A DNA stretch of 64,000 bases from Orobanche coerulescens (lineage: Eukaryota; Streptophyta; Magnoliopsida; Lamiales; Orobanchaceae): positions 6,200,001 through 6,264,000 of the forward strand of contig CM065801.1 in the NCBI GenBank assembly GCA_033398695.1, given 5' to 3'. The notes beneath the pieces are model-generated. The model worked only from the letters and a program-made list of their open reading frames with translations. It had not been told where the DNA came from and did not search any database. The position numbers and the translations under genes are program-made. Of this stretch, positions 31,961 through 44,346 are shown piece by piece (within the stretch, counting starts at the first letter, position 1; every line of letters begins with the position of its first letter).

Positions 31961-32456
31961 TATATTATCTTATAATTTTAATTAAGAAGTTAATTTACAA
32001 AATTTAATCTTAAATCGGGGTTGGAAAAAATTATTATTTAATTAATTTAAATTATTAATTTATGCAAAATTAATTTATAGAGGTCAACACTTTTCCTAGT
32101 TCGAATGTTTCTATTATTACGCATATATACTTTTAGATTGTTTATGTATTCATTTTTTTTGTTTTTTATATTGTTTATATTTTTTGGGTAAATTTTTATC
32201 CATCACCTTTCCTGTAAGTCCTATCTTAGGCTACCAAACAAACCGTCACATCATACATAACTCCTAAAAAATAGTTTCAGAATCAAATGTACACAAACAC
32301 AATCTAAAATAACAGTATCTTTACTCTCTAGTATGCATTTTTATTCCTTATGTAACTAAGGGCAAATGAGATCACTTCATTTTGATAATTAATCTTTTTG
32401 TATTTTTGATACCTTATATTATCTCTAAGTGCTAAGGTATCAATTAGTCCAAGTAT

Positions 32457-33488
32457 CTATACTATATAAATTACAGTTATGAAAACAGTAACGGCGAAAG
32501 GTAAATAACACAGTATTTAAGTGGTTCGAGGTAAACCCTCTACGTCACCTGGTCCTCCACACGGGAGTAAAGCGTTTATTATAAATACCGCATACACAAC
32601 TATGTATTTATAATCAAACCTATCCTTGTATCGTTCACCAGTTGATACAAAGAATGTCGCTTTCAACCGTTCACACAGTTGGTTAAAGCTTCCTTCTTGA
32701 CTAGCTTCTTCACACACAGTTCCAAAGCTTCGTCCTCTTATTCGTCCCACACAGTCGAATAACTTGTTGAGTTCACACAGAGCTCGGTTTTACGCAAGGT
32801 AAAAGGTAGGTAACCGAGTAAGAACGTGATTTTGAATATGAAGTTCTTGAGCCGATGATGACTGTTCTTGATGTTGAGCACTGTATATCTCTTTGGATCT
32901 TAATTTGCAGAAAGCTTCTGGAGATACGTTTTGCTCTGATGTATATAATGATAGCTTCTTCACTTGGTAACTTGGGTATATAATTTTCAACGCTCTTATG
33001 AGATATATATAGTCTTCTGAATATTATATCCGTTGAGATAGATCCGTTGGGCAAGATTCCGTGATAACTTGAATAGACCAGGATCCGGATATTGCGGGAT
33101 TTGAAGATCTCTGACAGCTTCAGTATTTAAATACTTTATCCTTTCAGTATTTAAATACTTCTTTATCAAACGGTACTTGACTTTAGTGAATACTAAAGAT
33201 TCCTTTTCAAACGGTCTTGATCTGTTCGATGTGAATCTTGTATCCATTTGATCTTTGTAGGCATAATGGAATAGTCAGGCGCTGTATGGAAGGGTGCTGT
33301 ATTGAGGTTTCAAGACAGCTTCCATACTTGGCTTATAACTAAGACTTTGTTACTGTTTCTTAGTAGCGCGAGAGCTGGCGCTATGATAAGGTCTTCGATA
33401 CAGGATTGCAACTTCAACCGGCTTTCGATACAGGGCTTGCTGTATCAAGCTTTTGGCAATTATCAAAACAAAATTATTTATCCGAACA
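32457..33488 (-). repeat. Truncated LTR piece, array copy 2
   Basis: As 29580-30616, with small differences clustered at CAG/CTG words. Confidence 0.85.
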
Positions 33489-34608
33489 ATATATGTCAGT
33501 TTAAGCGGTTTATCGGTTTTTTCGGTATGGTTTTTACGGTGCGGTGCGGTTTTTCAGTTTAATCGGTTTTTTCGCACACCCCTAGTTTCGGGTCTTCGTC
33601 GGATCCGGGTCATGTTCGGATGAGAAAATGTCATGTCATTTCGGGTCGGGCCAATTTCGGAATGGATCCATTCGGATCAGACCAAATTCGGATTCAAATT
33701 CTATTCGGATTATAGTACTTCGGGTCATTTCGGATTCGAGTCAAGCCGGGTCCGATCCATTTCAGATTCGGGTTAATTCGAATTATAATAATTCTTGCTA
33801 TTTAAGATTCAGGTCATTTTGGATTCGGGTTGATTCGGATCTTAAAACTTCATGTCATTTTGGGTTGGGCAAGTTGAGTCAAAAGATAGTGACATTTAAT
33901 GCTTCATCCAATATATCGATCTAATATATTGTGTATGTCATAAAACAACAAAACTTTCATATACGTTTATATACTTACGTTTACGTACAAACCAAACATT
34001 TATTCAAATATATAACTCTTAAGGGTCATTTTGCAATCTATTAAATTTATGAATTTTTTTGTAAAATGTGAAATTTTCTCCTTATACTAGTAAAATTGTG
34101 TCAAACGATCAGAAATAGCAATATCCTAAATTAATAGAATAAGTCTCATAAAAATATAAATTAGGAAAGAATGGCAAACACTTGGGTAAGAGAGATACTA
34201 GTGCATTATTATAATAGAAAATCCACATTTATTAGTATAAATCCGCACTTTATCAGTATAAATGTAATATTTTTTAACTAATTGGATGATCTACGAAGTG
34301 CATTATTGTAATAGAATGGATGCGATTGTCGAGCATCTTTTGAACTACCCAGTAGAAAATGAAGTGAATACAAAATTGTTAACTGATGAGTAGATCATGG
34401 GACATTACAAAAATGACGAATTTGAAGATGATAATTGATAATGTTGCATTTTTTGCATACTTGCACCGGAGAATGTTAATCGAGAAAATACAATACATGC
34501 AGCACTCACATTGAATATTATTGCACTATCACACGCGAATTTTAACAGTGAATTATTAATTTATGTATTGAGATTTGAGCGGGACATGTATGATTTTCAT
34601 AACAATTA

Positions 34609-34832
34609 CTTCCTCCGTTTCGTGACAATTTTCTTAGGTTTATTTTCTGATAGACTTTGACTCGAATTACTTTTAAATTCCATAGATTAAATATAAATTA
34701 AAGTTATATTAGAAAAATATATATGATTTACTTTCATAATATAATTTTATTTTGTGGTGTAATTTATAAATATTTTGTAGTCAAAATTCGTAAAAAGTCA
34801 AGTATAAGAAGATTGTAATGAAACTGAGAAAG
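34609..34832. mobile_element. Stowaway MITE, array copy 3
   Basis: Same element as 31737-31960. Confidence 0.78.
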
Positions 34833-35324
34833 TATATTATCTTATAATTTTAATTAAGAAGTTAATTTACAAAATTTAATCTTAAATCGGGGTTGGAAAA
34901 AATTATTATTTAATTAATTTAAATTATTAATTTATGCAAAATTAATTTATAGAGGTCAACACTTTTCCTAGTTCGAATGTTTCTATTATTACGCATATAT
35001 ACTTTTAGATTGTTTATGTATTCATTTTTTTGTTTTTATATTGTTTATATTTTTGTGTAAATTTTTATCCATCACCTTTCCTGTAAGTGCTATCTTAGGC
35101 TACCAAACAAACCGTCACATCATACATAACTCCTAAAAAATAGTTTCAGAATCAAATGTACACAAACACAATCTAAAATAACAGTATCTTTACTCTCTAG
35201 TATGCATTTTTATTCCTTATGTAACTAAGGGCAAATGAGATCACTTCATTTTGATAATTAATCTTTTTGTATTTTGATACCTTATATTATCTCTAAGTGC
35301 TAAGGTATCAATTAGTCCAAGTAT

Positions 35325-36343
35325 CTATACTATATAAATTACGATTATGAAAACGATGCGGCGAAAGGTAAATAACACGGTATTTAAGTGGTTCGAGGTA
35401 AACCCTCTACGTCCACTGGTCCTCCACACGAGAGTAAAGCGTTTATTATAAATCGCATACACAACTATGTATTTATAATCAAACCTATCCTTGTATCGTT
35501 CACATGATTGATACAAAGAATGTCGCTTTCAACCGTTCACCAGTTGGTTAAAGCTTCCTTCTTGACTAGCTTCTTCACACACGGTTCCAAAGCTTCGTCC
35601 TCTTATTCGTCCCACAGTCGAATAACTTGTTGAGTTCACACAGAGCTCGGTTTACGCAAGGTAAAGGTAGGTAACCGAGTAAAACGTGAGTTTGAATATG
35701 AAGTTCTTGAGCCGATGATATTTATTCTTGATGTTGAGCCTTTGTATATCTCTTTGGATCTTAATTTGCAGAAAGCTTCTGGAGATACGTTTTGCTCTGA
35801 TGTATATAATGATAGCTTCTTCACTTGGTAACTTGGGTATATAATTTTCAACGCTCTTATGAGATATATATAGTCTTCTGAATATTATATCCGTTGAGAT
35901 AGATCCGTTGGGCAAGATTCCGTGATAACTTGAATAGACCAGGATCCGGATATTGCGGGATTTGAAGATCTCTGACAGCTTCAGTATTTAAATACTTTAT
36001 CCTTTCAGTATTTAAATACTTCTTTATCAAACGGTACTTGACTTTAGTGAATACTAAAGATTCCTTTTCAAACGGTCTTGATCTGTTAGATGTGAATCTT
36101 TGTATCCAGTCTTGTAGGCATAATGGAATAGTCGGGCGTTGTATGGAAGGGTCTTTGTATTGAGGTTTCAAGACGACTTCCATACTTGGCTTATAACTAA
36201 GACTTTATTCTTGTTTCTTAGTAGCGCGAGTGGCGCTATGATAAGGTCTTCGATACAGATTGCAACTTCAACTGCTTTCGATACGAGGGCTTCTTTGTAT
36301 CAAGCTTTTGGCAATTATCAAAACAAAATTATTTATCCGAACA
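35325..36343 (-). repeat. Truncated LTR piece, array copy 3
   Basis: As 29580-30616 but shorter, with many single-base changes and losses at CAG, CTG and CGG words. Confidence 0.85.
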
Positions 36344-37448
36344 ATATATGTCGATTTAAGCGGTTTATCGGTTTTTTCGGTATGGTTTTACGGTGCGGTG
36401 CGGTTTTCGGATTTAATCGGTTTTTTCGCACCCCTAGTTTGGTCTTCGTCGGATCCGGTCATGTTCGGATGAGAAAATGTCATGTCATTTGGGTCGGGCC
36501 AATTTGGAATGGATCCATTCGGATCGGACCAAATTGATTCAAATTCTATTCGGATTATAGTACTTGGTCATTTCGGATTCGAGTCAAGCGGGTCCGATCC
36601 ATTTGATTCGGGTTAATTCGAATTATAATAATTCTTGCTATTTAAGATTGGTCATTTTGGATTCGGGTTGATTCGGATCTTAAAACTTCATGTCATTTTG
36701 GGTTGGGCAAGTTGAGTCAAAAGATAGTGACATTTAATGCTTCATCCAATATATCGATCTAATATATTGTGTATGTCATAAAACAACAAAACTTTCATAT
36801 ACGTTTATATACTTACGTTTACGTACAAACCAAACATTTATTCAAATATATAACTCTTAAGGGTCATTTTGCAATCTATTAAATTTATGAATTTTTTTGT
36901 AAAATGTGAAATTTTCTCCTTATACTAGTAAAATTGTGTCCGACAGTCCGAGAAATAGCAATATCCTAAATTAATAGAATAAGTCTCATAAAAATATAAA
37001 TTAGGAAAGAATGGCAAACACTTGGGTAAGAGAGATACTAGTGCATTATTATAATAGAAAATCCACATTTATTAGTATAAATCCGCACTTTATCAGTATA
37101 AATGTAATATTTTTTAACTAATTGGATGATCTACGAAGTGCATTATTGTAATAGAATGGATGCGATTGTCGAGCATCTTTTGAACTACCCAGTAGAAAAT
37201 GAAGTGAATACAAAATTGTTAACTGATGAGTAGATCATGGGACATTACAAAAATGACGAATTTGAAGATGATAATTGATAATGTTGCATTTTTTGCATAC
37301 TTGCACCGGAGAATGTTAATCGAGAAAATACAATACATGCAGCACTCACATTGAATATTATTGCACTATCACACGCGAATTTTAACAGTGAATTATTAAT
37401 TTATGTATTGAGATTTGAGCGGGACGTGTATGATTTTCATAACAATTA

Positions 37449-37672
37449 CTTCCTCCGTTTCGTGACAATTTTCTTAGGTTTATTTTCTGATAGACTTTGA
37501 CTCGAATTACTTTTAAATTCCATAGATTAAATATAAATTAAAGTTATATTAGAAAAATATATATGATTTACTTTCATAATATAATTTTATTTTGTGGTGT
37601 AATTTATAAATATTTTGTAGTCAAAATTCGTAAAAAGTCAAGTATAAGAAGATTGTAATGAAACTGAGAAAG
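37449..37672. mobile_element. Stowaway MITE, array copy 4
   Basis: Same element as 31737-31960. Confidence 0.78.
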
Positions 37673-39022
37673 TATATTATCTTATAATTTTAATTAAGAA
37701 GTTAATTTACAAAATTTAATCTTAAATCGGGGTTGGAAAAAATTATTATTTAATTAATTTAAATTATTAATTTATGCAAAATTAATTTATAGAGGTCCGT
37801 TCTACTTTACTTGCTCATTTCATTTTCCTCCACTTTTATACATATGGTTTTTCCTTCACTTTTTATTACATATTTCCCTCCATTTTTACACAGGAGTTTC
37901 CCACTTATTTAGTTATTCTCATTTTTACATAGGAGTTTCCAACACTTTTACTAGTTTGAATGTTTCTATTACTACGCATGTATACTTTTAAATTGTTTAT
38001 GTATTCATTTTTCATCTGTTTTTTATATTGTTTATATTTTTTTTGTAAGTTTTTATCCATCACCTTTCCTGTATGTCATATCTTAGGCTACCACTAAACA
38101 AACCGTCACATCATACATAACTCCTAAAAAATAGTTTCAGAATCAAATGTACACAAACACAATCTAAAATAATAGAGGGTGTATCTTTACTCTCTAGTAT
38201 GCATTTTTTTTCAAAATGTAACTAAGGGCAAATGAGATCACTTCATTTTGATAATTAATCTTTTTGTATTTTTGATACCTTATATTATCTCTAAGTGCTA
38301 AGGTATCAATTAGTCCAAGTATTTTCATAATAATTCTACTTCCACATTTACTTTTTTAGTCTACATGGGACGAGACTTTAAAGTAGACCAAAATTTTTAG
38401 TTTTAAATTTAATTATTTACACTATCATAGTATTATCTAAAATTATTTATTCAAAATCAAAACATATTAAATGGAGCATCTAAATAAGATGATTGTAAAT
38501 GAATAGATTATTTATAAATACTGAATAAATTCAATAATTTATATCATTTCTTTATAAATTCGAGCCGGTTAAGATCGGGACGAATTCAGATTAAATATAA
38601 TTCGAGTCATTTTGGATCGGATGAATTCTGGTTAAATATAATTTGATTCGGGTGAATTCGGGTCTACTTTACCTTGGGTTATTTCGGATTGGATGGATTC
38701 AGGCCAGATTTAAATCGGATCGGATCAATTCGGGTATAATTGAATTTGGATCATTTCAGATCGGGTGAATTCGGGTCAAATTTAAATCGGATTGGATGAA
38801 TTCATATTTAGTTTACTTCGGATCATTTCGGATCGGATAAATTCGGGTCCATTCGGATTTGGGTCGGCTTCGGATCAAACCTATTCCAGGTCGATTCGGA
38901 TTCGGATCGGGTCTCGAGTCACATTCATATAGTTCATTTATCATATCTCGGGTTTAAATTCGGAATTTGGATCGGATAGTTTTGGATCGGGTTTCGGGCC
39001 TGGGTCACTTTTGCCAGGTCTT

Positions 39023-39057
39023 CCTCTAGCCCCCGGGTTACGCTGGTGGAACAATTA
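39023..39057 (+). mobile_element. tRNA-derived SINE, 3' part
   Basis: CTCTAGCCCCCGGGTTACGC continues the SINE interrupted at 27073; the right limit is approximate. Confidence 0.55.
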
Positions 39058-39870
39058 GATATTGAGGACTTCAAGCAGCAGTGTGGGAGGTTTGATATTG
39101 GTGGGAACCTGCGGCTGGATGGGTGAGATCCAGCATGAATCAATCATTGGGAGACGACTGAACTCGGTGGGAATCTGCGACTGTATAGGCTCAGTCCAGC
39201 ATGAAGCAATCACTTGGGGACGACTAGGCATGGCATTTTGACCCGACTGGATGGGGAACCCGGTCGAACCGCCCCGATCGGGGCGGGGATTCCCCGCCAA
39301 ACTGGGTACCAGGGCTGGGGCCGGGGATATCCGCTTACGTGAAACCGGGGTCGGTGTCGGGATGCCTATCCCCCGCCCCGCCCCGGACCCGGTATATATA
39401 ATTAAAAATTTAATTTTTTATATATTTATTAAATATATAAACTTAAGTAATGTAATCTTTTATTGTGGACTTTTATGAACTTATATAAATTTTTACAGTT
39501 AATTAATTACTATTTTTTGTGTGTTTTGACTGAAAAGACATCAGAAAAATAGCTGAAAATAGCTTTAAAAACAGCAGCAAACCAAGGGGACCGGGTAAGG
39601 ACCGGGGATCAGGGTTTGACCGGGGGCGGTATATTAATCCCCGTACCCGGCCGGGGCCGGGGCTGGGGACAGGGGAAGGAATCGAAAACCGGGGTCGGGG
39701 CCGGAGTTGGGAGTTGTGAACCCCGCCCCATCCCGCCCCGTTGCAATCCCTAGGGACGACTCCTTGTGCGTGGTAGTTGAGGATAATTAAGAATCAGGAA
39801 GCCGGATACACATCTCGTGATTTAACTGGTAGCAGTTCTGAGGAGCCGAAATTATTATCCCGAGAACTAA
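39058..39870 (+). repeat. Dispersed repeat interrupted by a hAT MITE
   Basis: Aligns to the complement of 8055-8300. This copy has an internal duplication (two GGTGGGAA...CCAGCATGAA phrases at about 39099 and 39167) and is split by the MITE at 39225-39752. Confidence 0.6.
39225..39752. mobile_element. hAT MITE (528 bp), GC-rich ends
   Basis: Exact 8-bp target duplication GGGACGAC (39217-39224 and 39753-39760). Termini TAGGCATGGCA and TGCAATCCCTA are inverted with two mismatches. Ends are rich in CGGGG/CCCCG words. The related copy at 8055-8300 shows the uninterrupted site. Confidence 0.9.
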
Positions 39871-40091
39871 TCAAATGTAAGCTTGGAAATTCGATATCAA
39901 AGAAATAAAAATTAAATATATCCTCTTAATACATAATAAATTGATAATAATCTCCGATCACAGAGAGTATATGGTACTACTCGACACTATTATTTGTACC
40001 TGGAGTGCGAATTCCCACCTATATTGATATCATCACTTCACTACGTCAAGTATGTGAGAAGAAACACAACTTTTTTAAGAGTCTAACTCGA
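39871..40091. other. Interval with no gene
   Basis: Nothing recognised between the dispersed repeat and the Mutator-like terminus. Confidence 0.5.
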
Positions 40092-40199
40092 TACTAAACA
40101 CCGCCGAAAATTATTAGACACCGCCCTAAAATATTATCTTTTTGTCTTTAATTTATATTAATTAGATTTTGGATCCTAATTTGACAATACTTTTCTCTC

Positions 40200-40670
40200 T
40201 AAACAACCCACCCGACGCAGCCGAACCGCCGCCACACCACCGCCGTACAGCCACCGTCCGCCGCCACACCACCGCCGCACAGCCTCCGTCTGCCGCCGCA
40301 CCGCCGTAGTCCGCCGCCATGACCGGAAAAGGAAAAGTTCCGGTAACTTTATTTTTCGTTTTACTGTTTCATTGGCCGCGGCCGCCGTGCCGGAGTGCAC
40401 GGCAGATGCCGCGGCCGTTATTTGTGACAGCGTCAAGCGATGACGCAGCCATGGCACGAGCGTCGCCCGATCCGCTTTGTCCATGGCGCATGCGTCCACG
40501 GCGGATGCTCAGCCTGTGGTACAGACGTCCACAGCGGACGTCGAAACCATGCCCAGGCGTCCAGATCGGACGCCTAGCCGCTGGACAAGCGTCTGTCTCG
40601 GACGCTTGGACCATGGAAGTAGCGTCCAGACCAGACGCCTGTGCCATGGTTCAAGCGTCCGTTCGCCTTG
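40200..40670. repeat. Left subterminal repeat array of the MULE
   Basis: Begins with CCGCCGCC-rich DNA, then repeated units combining GCGTCC, GGACGC and CCATGG. The same words recur, inverted, at 54520-54735. Long frames across this GC-rich block are fortuitous. Confidence 0.7.
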
Positions 40671-40763
40671 ATCATATTTTGGAAAAAAATAAAATTTTCA
40701 ATTAATAATTAATAATGTGTATTCTTTGTATGGTTATTACTTATTAGTTGTATTGTTTGCTAA

Positions 40764-42685
40764 ATGCATATGAGAGGAGGAGCGGATAAATCTATGCCGC
40801 TAGTCACAGATTTAGCGCGTCACACCAGAGCTCGTGGTGTTGATGCTTCCGTTCGTAGACAGCGGGAGGCAGAGCGTAGGGGATTCGAGGACGTACCTTA
40901 TACGGATTTTGGTACTGAGGATTCGAGCGAGTATTATTCGCACGATGAGGCCGACGATCAGGAGGGCGGTGATGATTCTTTTTCATTTTCGTGCCGGGTT
41001 CGGAAGGGGAGAGAGGGGAGGTTTGTGACTTCTGGGTCTACCAGTAGTAAACGGCGTAGGGCAGAGGATGAGACATCTTGGATGGTTTCTGAGGAGATGC
41101 CTGGTGGCCCTATCGACGACAGCGTTATCCCGAGTTTCGATGGGCATGTCACCGCGCGTATCTGGACTGGAGATATAAGAGGTTTGCTGAAGTGTCACAC
41201 CAGGACTGCTGCTTGTCAGAGCTTGAGTCAGTGACGCTCAGTGATTCACCCTCTTTAGTGAGTCGGATCAGTGGGACTGGGTTATCCCATCTGACGGACG
41301 CCATGTTCAGACATATTGACTCCCCGTTCATTTCTGCGTTCGTTGAGCGGTGGCAGCCCGATACGAACTCTTTTCACATGCCGTTCGGAGAGATGACCAT
41401 CATGTTACATGATGTGTGGCAGATCCTTCGCATTCCTGTCGAGGGGCGATTAGTTGATGCCGATAGCACATCTACACAGTTGCAGGTGGATGTGATGGAG
41501 GTTCTTGGAGTATCGCGGTTGGAGCTATTGAGTACTCACTGGGGGGTGGCGGCGTACTTATGGACTCGATTTTCAGGTCATGTCGCGATGGAGGTCGAGT
41601 GGAGGGCACCCAGGCCGTAGCTTGGATGTGGTTGTTATTTGGATCCACCTTGTTTGTTGACAAGAGTGGTAACCGGATTAGGCCTTCCTGCATATTGGAG
41701 GTGAGGGACAGTATGGATACTACCGGTCAGTATTCATGTGCTTCGGCCGCATTGGCTTTCATGTACCGTCAGCTCGGTATCGCTAGTCGCGGCGACTCCA
41801 TGGGGATTTGTGGATGCCTTACCCTCGTTCAGGCTTGGATTTATGAGTATTTTCCCTGCTTTCGACCTCATCGAGAGCGTATGATTGTTGACTCCATGCA
41901 GCCTCGAGCTTCTACATGGAGTGTCCAGCCCGAGGGTAGGGACGAGCACCGCCTCCAGTCTTTGCGTCGCCGCATTGATCAGTTGACATCCGCAGAGGTA
42001 TAACGATTCCTTCTAACAATCTCGCAATTCATTTAAAAATAACTTGTATAACTTGTTGATTACATGTACGCAGATATAGTGGTTGCCTTATGGCCCTGAT
42101 CCGGTGAGGGATGTCCCGAGGATCACATTCATTGGATGGCTACGATATCGGGATATTATCGAGCCATACATGCCTGGTCGGGCATTACGACAGCTCGGTT
42201 ATGTGCAGACCATCCCTTTCCCGATCACCAGACCGGAGAAAGCGGTTCGGGCGTGGTCGAGCAGATTGTACCGAGTTGACTATCCCATTCGGATGTCATC
42301 TGATGCTTGGATGATGTTTCCGGGTGCATACAGGCTTCCTCTCGCTGACTATCAGGCGGCTACTCATGATCAGGCTGTTTGCGCCGATGATTACATTGAG
42401 TGGTATTATCGGTATTTGTACCCTCAGCTACTGAACGACGGTGCAGCACCTGGATCAGTGATCCCTTCTCGTTCCAGCACCGATTACGTATGTTCTTTAA
42501 CTTTGTACGTTGTTTGATTTCATCATACATTACTCATTGTATTATATTGTCTCTATTTTTTACAGTGGATGAGTCGATCCGTTGGTATTACCCAGCACTG
42601 TATCAGACACCTTCCCCCAGACCAGGCGTAAGAAGAGACGATGATTCTCGAGGAGTACATGAGGGATTGGCATTTGGCCAACTGA
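40764..42685 (+). pseudogene. Plant mobile domain (PMD, MAIN/MAIL1-like) gene, frameshifted
   Basis: The first exon starts with ATG 40764, a charged N-terminal region with RRQREAERR and acidic stretches, then the PMD: LSDSPSLVSRISGTGL, FISAFVERWQPDTNSFHM, GEMTIMLHDVWQILRIPVEG, and later CLTLVQAWIYEYFPCFRPH. A 1-bp loss near 41233 (inside a Trp codon) and another near 41600 shift the frame. Introns 41998-42079 and 42488-42565 have GT..AG ends and restore the domain order (AE/WLPYGPDPVRD and TDY/WMSR). TAA interrupts the last exon near 42632. Host PMD proteins MAIN and MAIL1 are nuclear silencing and meristem factors; PMD genes are also known inside transposons. It converges on the transposase-OTU gene about 250 bp away. 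Confidence 0.85.
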
Positions 42686-42940
42686 TTTTGTATTTTATAT
42701 TTTGTTTGTGACGGTATTTTGTTTGGCGTTTTCGTTTTTTTGTTGTATTTTGTATATTGATTGGCACTTTCGTTTTGCATTTGGTACTTTACTTTTGTTT
42801 GTTTTTTTCTCTTCTGCTTACAAAAACGAAAATTTTTCTGTCAACTATCAAGATCAACATAAAAGAAAATCAACTATCAACTATAAAGATCAACAGAAAC
42901 AAAAATTTTATTAATTAAGGAATATACAGCAAATAAAGTT
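42686..42940. other. Convergent intergenic region of the MULE
   Basis: T-rich, then A-rich; holds the 3' ends of both genes. No further feature. Confidence 0.5.
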
Positions 42941-44346
42941 TTACATCATACCGACTAATCTATTCCATTTTTCTCTCCTGCTCGTATACAAATTCTCCCA
43001 GCCACCAACACTACTATCATGGAATCTAAACCAGTTACTCGCTATGGGCGGTACAGGAAAATTAGGCATTAAATCTAGACGAATAAAATGTTTGTACGTA
43101 TCTCCTAAATGACAAATGACAATCTCTTGGCTAGGCCGTGTTGCCGTTGAGGGTGCTTTCAACGGCAGCACAGTGAGACATGCAAATAAAGATCTACCAT
43201 TTTCGAATCCGAATAGTATGACAGTGGCATTGAAAATAGTAGCAATAGGGAATAAATCTTCAGCAACAGCCATCTAATGATCCGATCCACACGCACCACC
43301 ATCCCATGTAATACGTCGAACCTCAGGTTCAATCCATCATAGTATATCGATCGGTAGAGTGTACAGTTACCCATAATTTCATTTGCAATGCATACACGTA
43401 CAATACGCCATTTATCTTGGTCGCCGAATATGTAGTCGGCGATAACACGAAATCCGAAATTACCGTCTCCGGGGACATCGAGATAACCTTCAACAAACGG
43501 CAAAATAATTCCCGGTATCTTGTCGATATTGTGATAGTTACCAATCTCCACTCGGTGGTGTCCATCTGCAAACACATATTCAATATATTACATATTATCG
43601 AAATAATATCAAACTTAAAAAGATACAACTCATTGAAAAACTTCAAAAAATAATACATCTACAAAAAAATTTCTCATAAATTGACGGAATTATTATATGT
43701 CGGCAATATATTAAAATAAATATAAAAATTCAAAAGTCAATTTACATACTGGATTTTTTTTTTATTCCTAACGTTTTTTATTTAACTTGTACCATATAAA
43801 TATAAAAAATTAGTCAAGAAGACTATTTTTATTTTTGTTTCTAATAAAAATTATCTTTTTATTTAACTTGTAACATATAAATATAAAAAAATAGTCAAGA
43901 AGACTATTTTTATTTATGTTTCTAATAAAAATTATCTTTTTATTTAACATGTAATACATAAGTATCCTAGTCCAATATAAAAAAAGACAGAGTATTAATA
44001 AATTTGTTCATACCTGATGAAGAGGCATTGTGGACTGATGCAGAAGAGCTGCGGCCACGACCACTGGATGAGTGGGAACGACCACGACCCATTTGGCTAT
44101 ACTCCCAACCACTAGGATCGCGTCTATTCGATGAACTTCCTCTTGGTCGACCCTTAACTGCCGTATTCACTTGTGGTTCAACGTAACACGTTTGATCAGG
44201 GTGAAGATGATCGTGGATCATAAGTGATACGTTACGGACAACTGCAGGATCGCTCTGTCTGACCTCATCGACAAGGGCCTGAAAGTACCGCTGGTCCTCC
44301 GATTCAGCACCGGTAGAAGGATCGACAAATTCGGTCGTGTCCCCAC

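Larger units (their letters stand above)
27741..38322. repeat. Tandem array of a 2.87-kb unit, 3.7 copies
   Basis: Copy starts are at 27741, 30617, 33489 and 36344 (ATATATGTC-GTTTAAGCGG), giving unit lengths of 2876, 2872 and 2855 bp and a last partial copy of 1979 bp. Each full unit holds the end of the hAT MITE, a GGATTCGGGT-rich subterminal block, AT-rich DNA, a Stowaway MITE and a truncated LTR. The 98-codon ORF repeated at 27880, 30756 and 33628 is a by-product of the subterminal repeats, not a gene. The last copy lacks the LTR piece and runs into the original flank. Confidence 0.93.
27074..39022. mobile_element. hAT-like element (about 12 kb) holding a tandem array
   Basis: The left end TAGACCTGGCAAA and the right end TTTGCCAGGTCTT are inverted repeats with one mismatch in 13. 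Flanking 8-mers GCTCTAGC (27066-27073) and CCTCTAGC (39023-39030) differ only at the first base. The subterminal 100 bp on the left and about 450 bp on the right are packed with TTCGGATC/CGGGTC words. Joining the flanks restores a continuous SINE. No transposase is encoded; most of the length is the array at 27741-38322. Confidence 0.75.

Noticed and set aside
27880..33924. Identical 98-codon ORF present three times
   Set aside because: It lies in the CGGATTCGGGT-rich block of the tandem unit, is frameshifted in the fourth copy and has repeat-driven composition.
40176..40705. Several ORFs over the GC-rich left end of the MULE
   Set aside because: All strands are open because of the GACGC/CCATGG subterminal array.
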